A stretch of 64,000 nt of DNA, taken from the NCBI RefSeq assembly GCF_028888695.1, contig NZ_PNFF01000001.1, forward strand, positions 2,055,501 to 2,119,500, read 5' to 3'. Within the stretch, counting starts at the first letter, position 1, and every line of letters begins with the position of its first letter. Shown here one piece after another: positions 27,689 through 36,514 of the stretch. The stretch is from Bacillus methanolicus (GTDB lineage Bacteria; Bacillota; Bacilli; Bacillales; Cytobacillaceae). Made by a program: the position numbers and the translations under genes. The notes below the pieces were generated by a model that saw nothing but the letters and a program-made list of their open reading frames with translations, was not told the origin of the DNA and did no database searches.

Positions 27689-28894
27689 TTAGCCAACTTG
27701 TTGATAAATCTCGAACATTGGAACCATGATCGAAGTCACAATTGTTCCGACTAAAGCGGCAAGGAAGACGATCATTAGCGGTTCAATCAATGACTTTAAT
27801 TGGTCGGTAGTAGTTTCGACTTCACGTTCATAAAAGTCAGCTACTTTTGCAAGCATCGCATCAAGTGATCCCGATTCTTCCCCGATCGCGATCATTTGCG
27901 ATATTAATGGCGGAAAAGCCCAATGTTTTCGCATCGGTTCTGTCAGTGATTTTCCTTGTTCAAGAGATTCACGTGATTGGCGGAGCACTTTTGCGATTAC
28001 CTCATTTTCGACAATGTTTTCAACAATAGCAATGGCTTGAAGAATCGGCACTGAACTAGCAAAAAGCGAACTGAGCGTTCTCGCCATTCTTGCCAAGGCC
28101 GCTTTTTGAAGCAGCTTCCCGAAAATCGGAATTCTGAGGAGAAAATAGTCTAAATAATACTTCGTATTTTTATTGTTTCTGATCACACCGATTCCGATAA
28201 TACAGGCAATAAAGAATAAAATGAACAACCACCAAAATTTTTGCATAAATTCACTGGAGTTCAGCACAAACTTTGTGATTGCCGGAAGTTCACTGCCAAA
28301 ATCTTTAAACATTTCAACAAACGTCGGAACAACCTTTACTAACAGGAAAATAACAACAGCTATGGCAATCAGGCCGACAGTAATCGGATAAGCAAGCGCT
28401 GAAACGACTTTTTGCTTTGTAAAATGCTGTTTCTCAAAATGGACGGCTAATCTTTCAAGTGTGTCATCCATATTTCCTCCGGCTTCCCCGGCTTTCACCA
28501 TATTGACAAACATGCTCGAAAAAATCTTTTTATGCTTTGCAGCTGCCTCCGACAGCGGGTTTCCTTCACGCAAGTCTTGTTCAATCGCAATAAGCGCTTT
28601 CTTTAACGCTTTGCTTTCGGTCTGCTGCGCTAATATCGATGTGGCCTCAACGACTGGAACTCCTGCCCTTAACAGCGTTGAAAACTGCCGCAAATAAATG
28701 ACAAAATCCTGCAGCTTAACAGGATTTCCGAACGTAATTTCCTTCGTCCACAGTGTTTCGGGAATTTCATTAATTTCAAGAATTCGAATGCCTTTTTGCT
28801 TTAATTGAAGCATCGCTTCTCTCTTTGAGACAGCTGTAATAATTCCTGACTTTTTCCCTTTTAGGTCGCGTCCGCTATATTTGTAACGGGGCAT
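27689..28894 (-). CDS. pilC: Type IV pilus inner-membrane platform PilC
   Basis: PilC is the polytopic platform on which the PilB and PilT motors act. The 401-residue protein has an N-terminal RDLKGKKSGIITA segment and two T2SF/GspF domains (about 70-190 and 270-395), each with GE(A/E)(A/S)G (KAGEAGGNMDDTLERLAVHFE and AIGEESGSLDAMLAKVADFYE), plus three or four membrane spans. It begins 1 bp after the pilT stop. Confidence 0.95.
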   Translation of the reverse strand: MPRYKYSGRDLKGKKSGIITAVSKREAMLQLKQKGIRILEINEIPETLWTKEITFGNPVKLQDFVIYLRQFSTLLRAGVPVVEATSILAQQTESKALKKALIAIEQDLREGNPLSEAAAKHKKIFSSMFVNMVKAGEAGGNMDDTLERLAVHFEKQHFTKQKVVSALAYPITVGLIAIAVVIFLLVKVVPTFVEMFKDFGSELPAITKFVLNSSEFMQKFWWLFILFFIACIIGIGVIRNNKNTKYYLDYFLLRIPIFGKLLQKAALARMARTLSSLFASSVPILQAIAIVENIVENEVIAKVLRQSRESLEQGKSLTEPMRKHWAFPPLISQMIAIGEESGSLDAMLAKVADFYEREVETTTDQLKSLIEPLMIVFLAALVGTIVTSIMVPMFEIYQQVG

Positions 28895-28895
28895 G

Positions 28896-29945
28896 TTAAT
28901 TCACCTTTTCCATCATATAAGGCTTCGCTTCTTCAGCCGACACTTGGCCCGACTCAACAAGCTCTTTTATGCTCGCATCTAACGTATGCATTCCTTGGGC
29001 TCTCGATGTTTGCATGATGTTGACTATTTGGTGGATCTTCTTATTTCTGATTAAATTTGCAACTGCAGAATTGTTTATTAAAATTTCAGTTGCGGCTTTT
29101 CTTCCTTTTTTGTCCGCTTTCGGAAATAAGCGTTGTGAAATGATCGCCACAAGAACGGATGCAAGCTGAATTCTTATTTGGTCTTGCTGTGAAGACGGAA
29201 ATACATCGATAATTCTGTTAATCGTGTCCGGAGCACTTGCCGTATGAAGCGTACCGAACACAAGATGCCCTGTTTCCGCTGCAGTGATGGCAGTTTGAAT
29301 CGTCTCAAGATCACGCATTTCTCCGACCATGATGACATCAGGATCTTGTCTGAGCGATGCCCTTAATCCGTTTGCAAAATTATTTGTATCAAACCCGACT
29401 TCCCGCTGGTCAATAATGCATGTTCCATGCTTATGCAAATATTCAATTGGATCTTCGAGAGTAATAATATGCTTTCGCATTGTTTGATTCATATAATTGA
29501 TCATCGCTGCAAGTGTTGTCGATTTGCCGCTCCCTGTCGGTCCGGTGACAAGAACGAGTCCTTGAGGCTTTTCGGCAATTTTTGCCAGGACAGGCGGCAG
29601 ATCCAGTTCTTGCAGTGTCGGAATTTTTGTCGGAACGATGCGGATGGCCATCGCAATGCACGACCTTTGAAAATACGTATTGATTCGAAAACGGGAAACT
29701 CCGGGAATGCCGTATGAGAAATCAAGCTCCCCTTTTTCCTTAAATTGTTCCCACATAGTTTCCGGAATGATTGCTTTTGCCATTCCTTCCGTATCGGAAG
29801 GTGCGAGCGGGTCCTTTCCGTATCTTTTCAATTCGCCATGAATGCGAAAGACTGGCGGAACCCCGACGGTAAGATGGATATCCGATGCTTTTAATTCAAA
29901 GCCGGCACGAAGCAAATGATCAATTTTGTTTTTCATGGCTTGCAC
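28896..29945 (-). CDS. pilT: Pilus retraction ATPase PilT
   Basis: PilT depolymerises pili and drives twitching. The 349-residue hexameric ATPase has an N-terminal PAS-like part (LKASDIHLTVGVPPVFRIHG), AIRIVPTKIPTLQELDLPPVL before the P-loop, Walker A GPTGSGKSTTLAAM, Asp box TLEDPIEYLH, Walker B DPDVIMVGEMRD and His box TGHLVFGTLHT. Its presence argues for a retractile pilus rather than a ComG-type competence pseudopilus. The start is a GTG at 29945 or an ATG 9 bp later. Confidence 0.95.
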   Translation of the reverse strand: MQAMKNKIDHLLRAGFELKASDIHLTVGVPPVFRIHGELKRYGKDPLAPSDTEGMAKAIIPETMWEQFKEKGELDFSYGIPGVSRFRINTYFQRSCIAMAIRIVPTKIPTLQELDLPPVLAKIAEKPQGLVLVTGPTGSGKSTTLAAMINYMNQTMRKHIITLEDPIEYLHKHGTCIIDQREVGFDTNNFANGLRASLRQDPDVIMVGEMRDLETIQTAITAAETGHLVFGTLHTASAPDTINRIIDVFPSSQQDQIRIQLASVLVAIISQRLFPKADKKGRKAATEILINNSAVANLIRNKKIHQIVNIMQTSRAQGMHTLDASIKELVESGQVSAEEAKPYMMEKVN

Positions 29946-29951
29946 TCACTC

Positions 29952-31613
29952 CTAATCATGGATGGCGACGCGTAAAACTTCTTCTGTCGTCGTAATGCCC
30001 TGCTTCACTTTTAATAAACCGTCATCGATTAAAAAGATCGTTTTGTTTTTAATTGCCAGTTCTCTTAATTTCGAAAAAGGTTCTCCATTCATGATGACTT
30101 TTCTCATGTCATCATCAACAACAAGTACTTCATGAATGGCGATCCTTCCTTTATAACCGGTCATGTTGCAAGATGCACATCCTCTGCCCCTCATCACTTT
30201 CTCAATCTTCAAACCGCGTCTTCCGAAAATTTCAATCTCCCGTTTCGTCGGAAGCTGCGTTTCCGCGCAATCGCGGCACACTTTCCGGACGAGGCGCTGG
30301 GCTACAATGCCGTTTATGGAAGCAGCAACAAGGAATGGCTCGACTCCCATATCCAACAGCCTGGTAATTGATCCTAAAGAATCATTTGTGTGAAGTGTGC
30401 TGAGTACAAGGTGCCCTGTTAAAGACGCGCGAATTGCCACTTCAACCGTTTCTTTATCGCGAATTTCCCCGACCATAATGATATTCGGATCCTGCCGCAA
30501 AATAGCTCTGAGCCCTTTAGCAAATGTCATGCCGACATTCGGGTTTACTTGAATTTGGTTTATGCCTTCGAGCTCGTATTCGACAGGATCTTCGATGGTG
30601 ATAATATTCACTTCTTCGCTGTTTAAGCGATTCAAGGCTGCATACAGAGTAGATGATTTTCCTGAACCGGTAGGCCCTGTAATCAAAACAATCCCATTCG
30701 GTTTTTCAATCATGCCGATAAATCTGTCCAAGTTTACTTTATTAAACCCCAGGTTGTGAATATCATTCAATGCGCTGCTTAAGTCTAACAGGCGCATAAC
30801 AATTTTCTCGCCGTATACGGTCGGCAGTGTGGATACCCTAAGATCGACAGGATGAAAATCCAAATTCATCTTAAACCGCCCGTCCTGGGGAATGCGATGC
30901 TCCGTAATATCAAGATTCGCCATTATTTTAATTCTTGCCGTCAAAACACTTTGCATATGCTTTGGCAGAACACGTTCCGTTCGCAGCACACCATCAATTC
31001 TGTAGCGAATGACGACCTTTGTCTCCTGCGGGTCAATATGGATATCGCTCGCTTTCATCGCTGCGGCGGTCGATAAAATCTGATTAACGAGACGAACAAC
31101 AGGGGAATCTTGATCGACAATTTTTTCTTCTTCCACTTCCTGACCTGCCGGTGCGTCCGTTAGAAGCTCCTCGAAACCCTCATCCATGTCGTAGTACTTG
31201 TTGATCGCTCGAAGAATATCATCTTTCGTGGCAATCGCCGGTTCAATTTGAAAGCCGGTCGAAAGCCTTAAATCATCAATCGTGTAAAAATCCATCGGGT
31301 CCGCCATGGCGATAAATAGCTTTTCCCCGTCTTTCTTAAGAGGAATAATAAGATTTCTTTTTGCGATTTCCTTTGGAACAATATGAAAAAGTTTCGGGTC
31401 AAAAGGATAACGATATAAACTCACATGAGGAATCCCAAGCTGAAACTCTAAAACTTCTATTAATTGCTGTTCGGTAATATAGCCCCGTTGGAGCAAGGCA
31501 TCCCCTAGCTTTTGATCTTTACTCTTTTCCTTAAGTGCCGTTTGCAGTTGTTCTTCTGTTATTAAACCTGCTTCAACTAAGAGATCTCCCAGCCTTTTAC
31601 GTGTTTGTTTCAT
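29952..31613 (-). CDS. pilB: Pilus extension ATPase PilB
   Basis: PilB powers pilus assembly. The 553-residue protein has an N-terminal MshEN domain (RLGDLLVEAGLITEEQLQTAL; residues 1-150), a family known to bind cyclic-di-GMP in some members. The C-terminal ATPase domain has Walker A GPTGSGKSSTLYAALN, Asp box IEDPVEYELEG, Walker B DPNIIMVGEIRD, and a zinc site CRDC...CASC. It lies 6 bp upstream of pilT. Confidence 0.95.
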   Translation of the reverse strand: MKQTRKRLGDLLVEAGLITEEQLQTALKEKSKDQKLGDALLQRGYITEQQLIEVLEFQLGIPHVSLYRYPFDPKLFHIVPKEIAKRNLIIPLKKDGEKLFIAMADPMDFYTIDDLRLSTGFQIEPAIATKDDILRAINKYYDMDEGFEELLTDAPAGQEVEEEKIVDQDSPVVRLVNQILSTAAAMKASDIHIDPQETKVVIRYRIDGVLRTERVLPKHMQSVLTARIKIMANLDITEHRIPQDGRFKMNLDFHPVDLRVSTLPTVYGEKIVMRLLDLSSALNDIHNLGFNKVNLDRFIGMIEKPNGIVLITGPTGSGKSSTLYAALNRLNSEEVNIITIEDPVEYELEGINQIQVNPNVGMTFAKGLRAILRQDPNIIMVGEIRDKETVEVAIRASLTGHLVLSTLHTNDSLGSITRLLDMGVEPFLVAASINGIVAQRLVRKVCRDCAETQLPTKREIEIFGRRGLKIEKVMRGRGCASCNMTGYKGRIAIHEVLVVDDDMRKVIMNGEPFSKLRELAIKNKTIFLIDDGLLKVKQGITTTEEVLRVAIHD

Positions 31614-31634
31614 ATCAATCCCTGCTTTATTTCC

Positions 31635-33002
31635 TTATTTTTCGGTTTCGTTAGGTTTTCCCCATAAATCGTTTTCCTTTTCTATCTTTTTATCAGTTTG
31701 ATCTGATTGGTCTTCACCGCTGCCGCTTTTTGGAACAGAAGGTTCCTTTGGCTTATCGGCATTTTCAGCATCGGACACGGAAGGTGTTTCCGGTGATCGC
31801 ACAGTATTTTGATCATCAAGATTGTTTTCATTTTTCGTTGGCGAAGATTTATCAACAATTAAACTTCTGCTAATCACTTTCGGAACGGGTGGATAAAAAT
31901 CTTCAGAAATCTGCTCTTTTTTCAAAACATTTCCGTTCTTGTCAACAGTTTCCCGAATCACTTTCACTAAAATACCATCTTTTCCTTCATCAAGTATTAT
32001 ATTTTTGCCAAAAGGAAGCTGCGCACTATATTGAATAATAGTCTTAGGTTTAAACGTTTGTTTATCTTCAGTTTTTACGTTGTATTGATAGGCAAACGTT
32101 GCCCCTTTTAATGATACATAGAAAAGATTATCAATCATTTTAAATTCTAATAAATATTTTTCATTATTCGGATTCGTAAACACAAGATCCATATTTTTAT
32201 ATTGATTAATTTTTGCCTCATACCCTGCATCTGTATATGACGGCAATTCTCTGCCGATATGGCGTTCAGTAATGGCAAAATTTGTCGGAAGCGCTGTTTT
32301 ATAAACCGCTGTCGCAATCATACTTAATGCTTCCGAAGAAAAAAAATCAGTATTCCTTTCCTTGACAGTTTTTAAAATAGAAAATTGTGATTGCGGAGCG
32401 ATCTCAATGGAAGGAAATTGCTCTGTCCATTTCCGCAAAATCTCCACATTTTTGTCTGCTTTTATCGCGGTTTCAGAAATTACTTCATTTTTTTCTCTTG
32501 CCAAAAAATATTGATCAATCTTAATATTATGATCCCCTTCTTCAAGCATAGAGGCAAACATGAGAAGATCATGGATTAACCGTTCAAAATCAAATGTATC
32601 AGCATGAATTTCTTGCAGCGTGAATTTTTCTATAAATGACCTCAAAGACTCTTCGTCAATTTTTACAATAAGCTCGTTTGTCTTTCCGTTTTCAACCTTG
32701 TCGATCGATTTCTTAAGGTTAAAAAGAAAATAATCCAAATCCATTTTCTTTACGGTTTCTTTATAATGAAACGATACGGTTGTATTTTCATACCACTCTT
32801 TTTGTTTTTCAATTAAGAGATTAAGAGCTTCAGTTTTTGATAAACCGGAAAGTTCAATTTTGCTTATCCTCGTGTTATTTTCAAACGTATCTTTCGAAGT
32901 GAATTTATCGAACGCTTTTGCACCAAAATGAGAAAAACTGAATAGAAAGGCAGTACAAAAAACCAAGACGAGAAATAGCTTAGCAGTCTGAGGATTCCTC
33001 AC
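31635..33002 (-). CDS. VanW/G5-like exported protein of the pilus operon
   Basis: The 455-residue protein has an N-terminal signal or membrane anchor (AKLFLVLVFCTAFLFSFSHFG). Residues about 240-345 resemble the end of a VanW domain (ATAVYKTALPTNFAITERHIG, then NMDLVFTNPNNEKYLL), but the usual Gly-rich Cys motif before it is missing. Residues about 345-395 look like a G5 domain (LPFGKNIILDEGKDGILVKV). The tail is a charged Pro/Ser/Asp-rich stretch. VanW-G5 proteins of Firmicutes bind or act at the cell wall. A role in passing the pilus through the wall is inferred from context only. Confidence 0.65.
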   Translation of the reverse strand: MRNPQTAKLFLVLVFCTAFLFSFSHFGAKAFDKFTSKDTFENNTRISKIELSGLSKTEALNLLIEKQKEWYENTTVSFHYKETVKKMDLDYFLFNLKKSIDKVENGKTNELIVKIDEESLRSFIEKFTLQEIHADTFDFERLIHDLLMFASMLEEGDHNIKIDQYFLAREKNEVISETAIKADKNVEILRKWTEQFPSIEIAPQSQFSILKTVKERNTDFFSSEALSMIATAVYKTALPTNFAITERHIGRELPSYTDAGYEAKINQYKNMDLVFTNPNNEKYLLEFKMIDNLFYVSLKGATFAYQYNVKTEDKQTFKPKTIIQYSAQLPFGKNIILDEGKDGILVKVIRETVDKNGNVLKKEQISEDFYPPVPKVISRSLIVDKSSPTKNENNLDDQNTVRSPETPSVSDAENADKPKEPSVPKSGSGEDQSDQTDKKIEKENDLWGKPNETEK

Positions 33003-33021
33003 AACGGGTTTCCTCCCTTTA

Positions 33022-33810
33022 TCATGCTTCTACATTCATAGACAATTCAACAACAACACTTGGGCCCTCTTCCTGGGCTTTAATAATATCTTCCCTTGTC
33101 AAGACTGTTCCCTCGGCTATTATGACATTTCCTTGTAAATCTGTAATATCTTTCGTAACTCTTTTCCCATTCAAAAGTTCAATCTGCTTATCTTTCAAGA
33201 CTTGAACTTCTTTATCATCTTCTAATAGCTTTTCAGTAACAGCTGAATCCTTTTCTAATTCCGAAATAACTTGATCATTTTCTTCTGCAATCGGCTGAAG
33301 TTCTTTAGCAGCAAGCAGCTGCTCGGAGCTTTCCAAAAACCCGTCGACAGCTTCCTCTTTCACAATGATCATATCTTTTCCATACGTCAGGACAAAGTCA
33401 GAAGGAAGAACTGCATTTCTATTTCCTAATTGAAGGTCCAAGCCAAGGATTTGCCCGTTCTCTTCATCGGCATAATATTCAAGAACTTCGCCAAGCAGCT
33501 CGCCTTTTCTTGTCATAACCTTCGTATTCGTAATTTTAATTTTTTTATGTACCAATTGATTTGCAATCGGTATTTCATTCAAATCAATAACTGCATTTTC
33601 GCTTTCAACTGTCACCGCATAATCGCCAATACCAACAATTTTTTTAAACGGTATTGCTTTTACACTTGTTTGCCAATCCTCATCATCAATTGTTAAAAAG
33701 TCAATAGAACCTTTTTCCGGATTTATGACTAGCGTCTTTACTTTTCCAATTTCCCGTCCGTCCGCAATGCTTATAATCGGCAAACCTGTTATTTGCGTGC
33801 TTTTTTTCAT
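33022..33810 (-). CDS. PRC-barrel domain protein of the pilus operon
   Basis: The protein (262 residues from the ATG at 33810) has two PRC-barrel repeats: about 3-75 (QITGLPIISIADGREIGKVK) and about 80-160 (VMTRKGELLGEVLEYYADEENG). A helical, Glu-rich C-terminus and a final strand-rich part (LQGNVIIAEGTVLTREDI) follow. No signal peptide or span is seen, so it is probably cytoplasmic. PRC barrels usually mediate protein or RNA binding; the role here is unknown. Confidence 0.7.
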   Translation of the reverse strand: MKKSTQITGLPIISIADGREIGKVKTLVINPEKGSIDFLTIDDEDWQTSVKAIPFKKIVGIGDYAVTVESENAVIDLNEIPIANQLVHKKIKITNTKVMTRKGELLGEVLEYYADEENGQILGLDLQLGNRNAVLPSDFVLTYGKDMIIVKEEAVDGFLESSEQLLAAKELQPIAEENDQVISELEKDSAVTEKLLEDDKEVQVLKDKQIELLNGKRVTKDITDLQGNVIIAEGTVLTREDIIKAQEEGPSVVVELSMNVEA

Positions 33811-33850
33811 GATTTTTTCAACACCTAACCTTTTGCTCACGAAATTTAAT

Positions 33851-35266
33851 TCATTGATTAAAATAATGCGTTTGTAAGAATTTAATTTCTTGCAATATTA
33901 TTGGAAATTCTACATATTTCGCTTCAAGATCATTCAGAAGACTTTTCAGTTTTTCAAATTCTTTATTGGAAAGGTAATGCTGAATAAGCAAACTTGCAAA
34001 CGTATAATATTCAGATAATGGAAGCCCAGGGTGCATATAGTCTTTTACCAATTGTTCATATTTATTCTTATCGATCATCTTTCTTGCAATTTCAATTTGC
34101 GAGAGCATGATTTGGAACATCTGTCGCTGCAGCTTTTCCTTTGCTTCATCAATCGGTTCCTTTTGTTCTTCTTGAGTTAAAGTTTGTTCTTCTTGAACAA
34201 GAACGTTTACACTTTCTTCATTCGCCGCCGTGTTCTCTTCTATTTGTTCTTCTTCATTTCCGAAACTATTTTGATCAGAAGGAATCATTTCCTCCATTGT
34301 TCCCGATTGAGGATTTAGAGGAAGTTCCTCCTCATCAAGAAGTTCAATTTCTTCCCATACCGGTGCATCAGGAATTTCAGTATGATTTATTTTCTGTTCT
34401 TCAAAAAATTCGGTCTGAATCTTTTCATCTCTTATGTCTTCATGCCCAAGTTCAGATTCCATAATGATTTTTTCAAGTTCAGCCATGTAATCCCCTTCAT
34501 TTTTAATGTTTTCCTTACTCGTTCCTTCTTCATCAAAAACAATTTGATCATCTGTTTTCTCGTAAATATCATTCGTATCTTTTTCAAAGTCTAGTAATAA
34601 CGAATCATCTAAATAAGGATTCTCTTCTTCTTCAACCGATGAAGGTACTATTTCTTCAATCATTTCTGTGTTTCGTACATAAATGTCATCGCTCTCTTGA
34701 AAGCTTTCGGCAGGTTCGTTTTCAAGAGTAGGGAGCGGTTCAATCTCGTCATTCTTATTTTCAAGAAATGCGAGAGGTTCAATTTCATCATTTTCACTTT
34801 TTAAAGATTCGCTTATTCCATTCACGTCATTTTCATTTTCAAGAGAAGCGCTTCGTTCAATCCCATCGATTTCATCTCTTTGCGAAACATTCAAAATATT
34901 TATCGTTTCCTCTTTTTCGATTTTTTCGCTCGGGGAATGTACTTGATATGAGTGAGATTGAAACGTTCTCACAAGTTCATTTGTTTCTAACGAATGATCA
35001 ATCTCGACTGTTTCTTCAACAGCTTCAAACAGAGCTGGTCCCATTCTTTTATTTAAGAGATAAGTTATTAAAATGATAAGTACGAAAAGCATTGATATCG
35101 TTTTCAATAAATCTAAAGTACCATAAGCCAGCAACCCAAATGAAGATAGTAAAAAAGAAATGATTAAGACTGTTAATTTCCCTTTTTTTGAAAAGCCGGC
35201 AGGAATAAAATAAAGAATAGGTACTAAAAAAACGAGTGAAAGTACGGAGAATAAAAATAAAATCAT
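33851..35266 (-). CDS. Acidic membrane protein, first gene of the pil operon
   Basis: I do not recognise this 471-residue protein. The N-terminus has two or three membrane spans (residues 1-70). A long, very acidic linker (about 80-365) contains loose repeats such as ENDEIEPLAFLENKNDEIEP. A helical C-terminal domain (about 370-471) has RQMFQIMLSQIEIARKMIDK and a TPR-like look. The hydrophobic N-terminus plus cytoplasmic-type C-terminus suggests a membrane scaffold. It is the promoter-proximal gene of the pil operon, divergent from the minor pilins. Confidence 0.65.
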   Translation of the reverse strand: MILFLFSVLSLVFLVPILYFIPAGFSKKGKLTVLIISFLLSSFGLLAYGTLDLLKTISMLFVLIILITYLLNKRMGPALFEAVEETVEIDHSLETNELVRTFQSHSYQVHSPSEKIEKEETINILNVSQRDEIDGIERSASLENENDVNGISESLKSENDEIEPLAFLENKNDEIEPLPTLENEPAESFQESDDIYVRNTEMIEEIVPSSVEEEENPYLDDSLLLDFEKDTNDIYEKTDDQIVFDEEGTSKENIKNEGDYMAELEKIIMESELGHEDIRDEKIQTEFFEEQKINHTEIPDAPVWEEIELLDEEELPLNPQSGTMEEMIPSDQNSFGNEEEQIEENTAANEESVNVLVQEEQTLTQEEQKEPIDEAKEKLQRQMFQIMLSQIEIARKMIDKNKYEQLVKDYMHPGLPLSEYYTFASLLIQHYLSNKEFEKLKSLLNDLEAKYVEFPIILQEIKFLQTHYFNQ

Positions 35267-35285
35267 GTTTCACCCCTTCCGTAAT

Positions 35286-35399
35286 ATTATAAAAGAATTA
35301 TTTTTAGAAGTTTTTGTTAATTTTTGACGGTTTTTTTACGTTTTTACTTATTTCGACCTATTAGGACAGATTTAGACTACAAGTATTGTATAATAATAT
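35286..35399. promoter_or_regulatory. Divergent pil promoter region with phased T-tracts
   Basis: Minus-strand TATAAT lies at 35286-35291, pointing to the pil operon. Plus-strand TATAAT at 35389-35394 and TAATAT at 35394-35399 point to the minor pilins; the latter has a weak TTTAGA 17 bp upstream. Between them, T-runs of five to seven bases begin at 35301, 35311, 35321, 35331 and 35341, with a shorter one at 35351: an exact 10-bp phase. Such A-tract phasing bends DNA. No good -35 is seen for the minus promoter, so curvature or an activator may substitute. Confidence 0.55.
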
Positions 35400-35425
35400 A
35401 AGATTTTTTGAAAGAAGGGGGCAAA

Positions 35426-35944
35426 ATGAATCTAAAAAAAATCCTCGATAGTTCAAAAGGATTTACTTTAATCGAAATTCTGACATCCCTTACTATTTTA
35501 GGAATTATTTTAATCGGTTGTATGAAATTTTTCACACAAGCATATTCCTATACGAATATGAATCAAAAGAAAACAGCAGCCATAAATGTGGCAAGAAATG
35601 CGATGATGTATATCGAAAATGAGAGCTTTATTGAAATCCGTGAAAAATTTAAAAAAAATCCGGAAGAAGAACTAACCTTAATGATTTGCTCTAATTCAGA
35701 AGATAAAGATGAACCGAATGATCCATACGGTAAGTTTTGGAAAGGAGAAACTCCAGGTCCATCGTGCTCGCCAATTACGATTAACAATGTAAAATATGAT
35801 GTAAAAATTCAGGCTAATTCAGACAAAAACGATTACGATCGCAATTACATTCTGCCAATTACAGTAAAAGTAGAATGGGCCATAAATGGGAAGGTGAACG
35901 AGACCGAGATTGAAGGGGTAATGAAGAGTGAAGATATTCGATGA
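35426..35944 (+). CDS. Minor prepilin, PilV/GspI-like
   Basis: The 172-residue prepilin has leader MNLKKILDSSKG, then FTLIEILTSLTILGIILIG with Glu5. The ATG at 35426 follows AGAAGGGGG; the TTG at 35408 is rejected. The globular part is strand-rich (YILPITVKVEWAINGKVNETEIEG), and the gene is first of three, as for GspI/PilV in I-J-K sets. It overlaps the next gene by 17 bp. Confidence 0.85.
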   Translation: MNLKKILDSSKGFTLIEILTSLTILGIILIGCMKFFTQAYSYTNMNQKKTAAINVARNAMMYIENESFIEIREKFKKNPEEELTLMICSNSEDKDEPNDPYGKFWKGETPGPSCSPITINNVKYDVKIQANSDKNDYDRNYILPITVKVEWAINGKVNETEIEGVMKSEDIR

Positions 35945-36500
35945 AAAAGGGGTAACTTTATATGAACTTCTCGCAACCTTTACGATCACGATGATTGTAC
36001 TCCCGGTTATTTATGGTGTTTTTTCTTCCGGTATCAAATTATACAATAAAATTCAAATTGAGGGGCAGCTGCGGGATGACGCAGACTATGCTGCAACAAT
36101 GATTATGAATACTTTTCATTCATTCCCTTTTGATTATGTGGAAGGATGCGGGGATAATTGTATCGAGCTTATTGATAGCCAAAAAACCAAAATCAAAAAA
36201 TTTGAAAAAGGACAAAGCGGATTTTTTTACGATATTAATAAAGAAAAACAAGGTAATGAAAAGAAAATTATTATCACTTTAACAGATCAAAATAATCAAG
36301 AAAAAACCGAGATTACTATTGACGGAACTCCCTTGGAAGGAATTGCTGACTTTAAAGACTCAACGATTTCGTTTACATGCTATAAAGAAGACTTAGACAG
36401 CAAGGAAAAATGTGAAAGCGGCATCATTCATCTTGACTTTATTTTGGACCATGAAAGATTGGAAAAACCGCTGCACTTAAAGAGCGAATTTGGATTCTAA
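35928..36500 (+). CDS. Minor prepilin, PilW/GspJ-like
   Basis: The 190-residue prepilin starts at a GTG within the end of the previous gene. The leader is MKIFDEKG, followed by VTLYELLATFTITMIVLPVIYGVF with Glu5. The following helix (QLRDDADYAATMIMNTFH) and a strand-rich domain with two cysteine pairs (CGDNC; CYKEDLDSKEKC) suit a GspJ-like tip subunit. It lies 14 bp before the large pilin-like gene. Confidence 0.82.
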   Translation: MKIFDEKGVTLYELLATFTITMIVLPVIYGVFSSGIKLYNKIQIEGQLRDDADYAATMIMNTFHSFPFDYVEGCGDNCIELIDSQKTKIKKFEKGQSGFFYDINKEKQGNEKKIIITLTDQNNQEKTEITIDGTPLEGIADFKDSTISFTCYKEDLDSKEKCESGIIHLDFILDHERLEKPLHLKSEFGF

Positions 36501-36514
36501 AAGGGGGAAACAGC

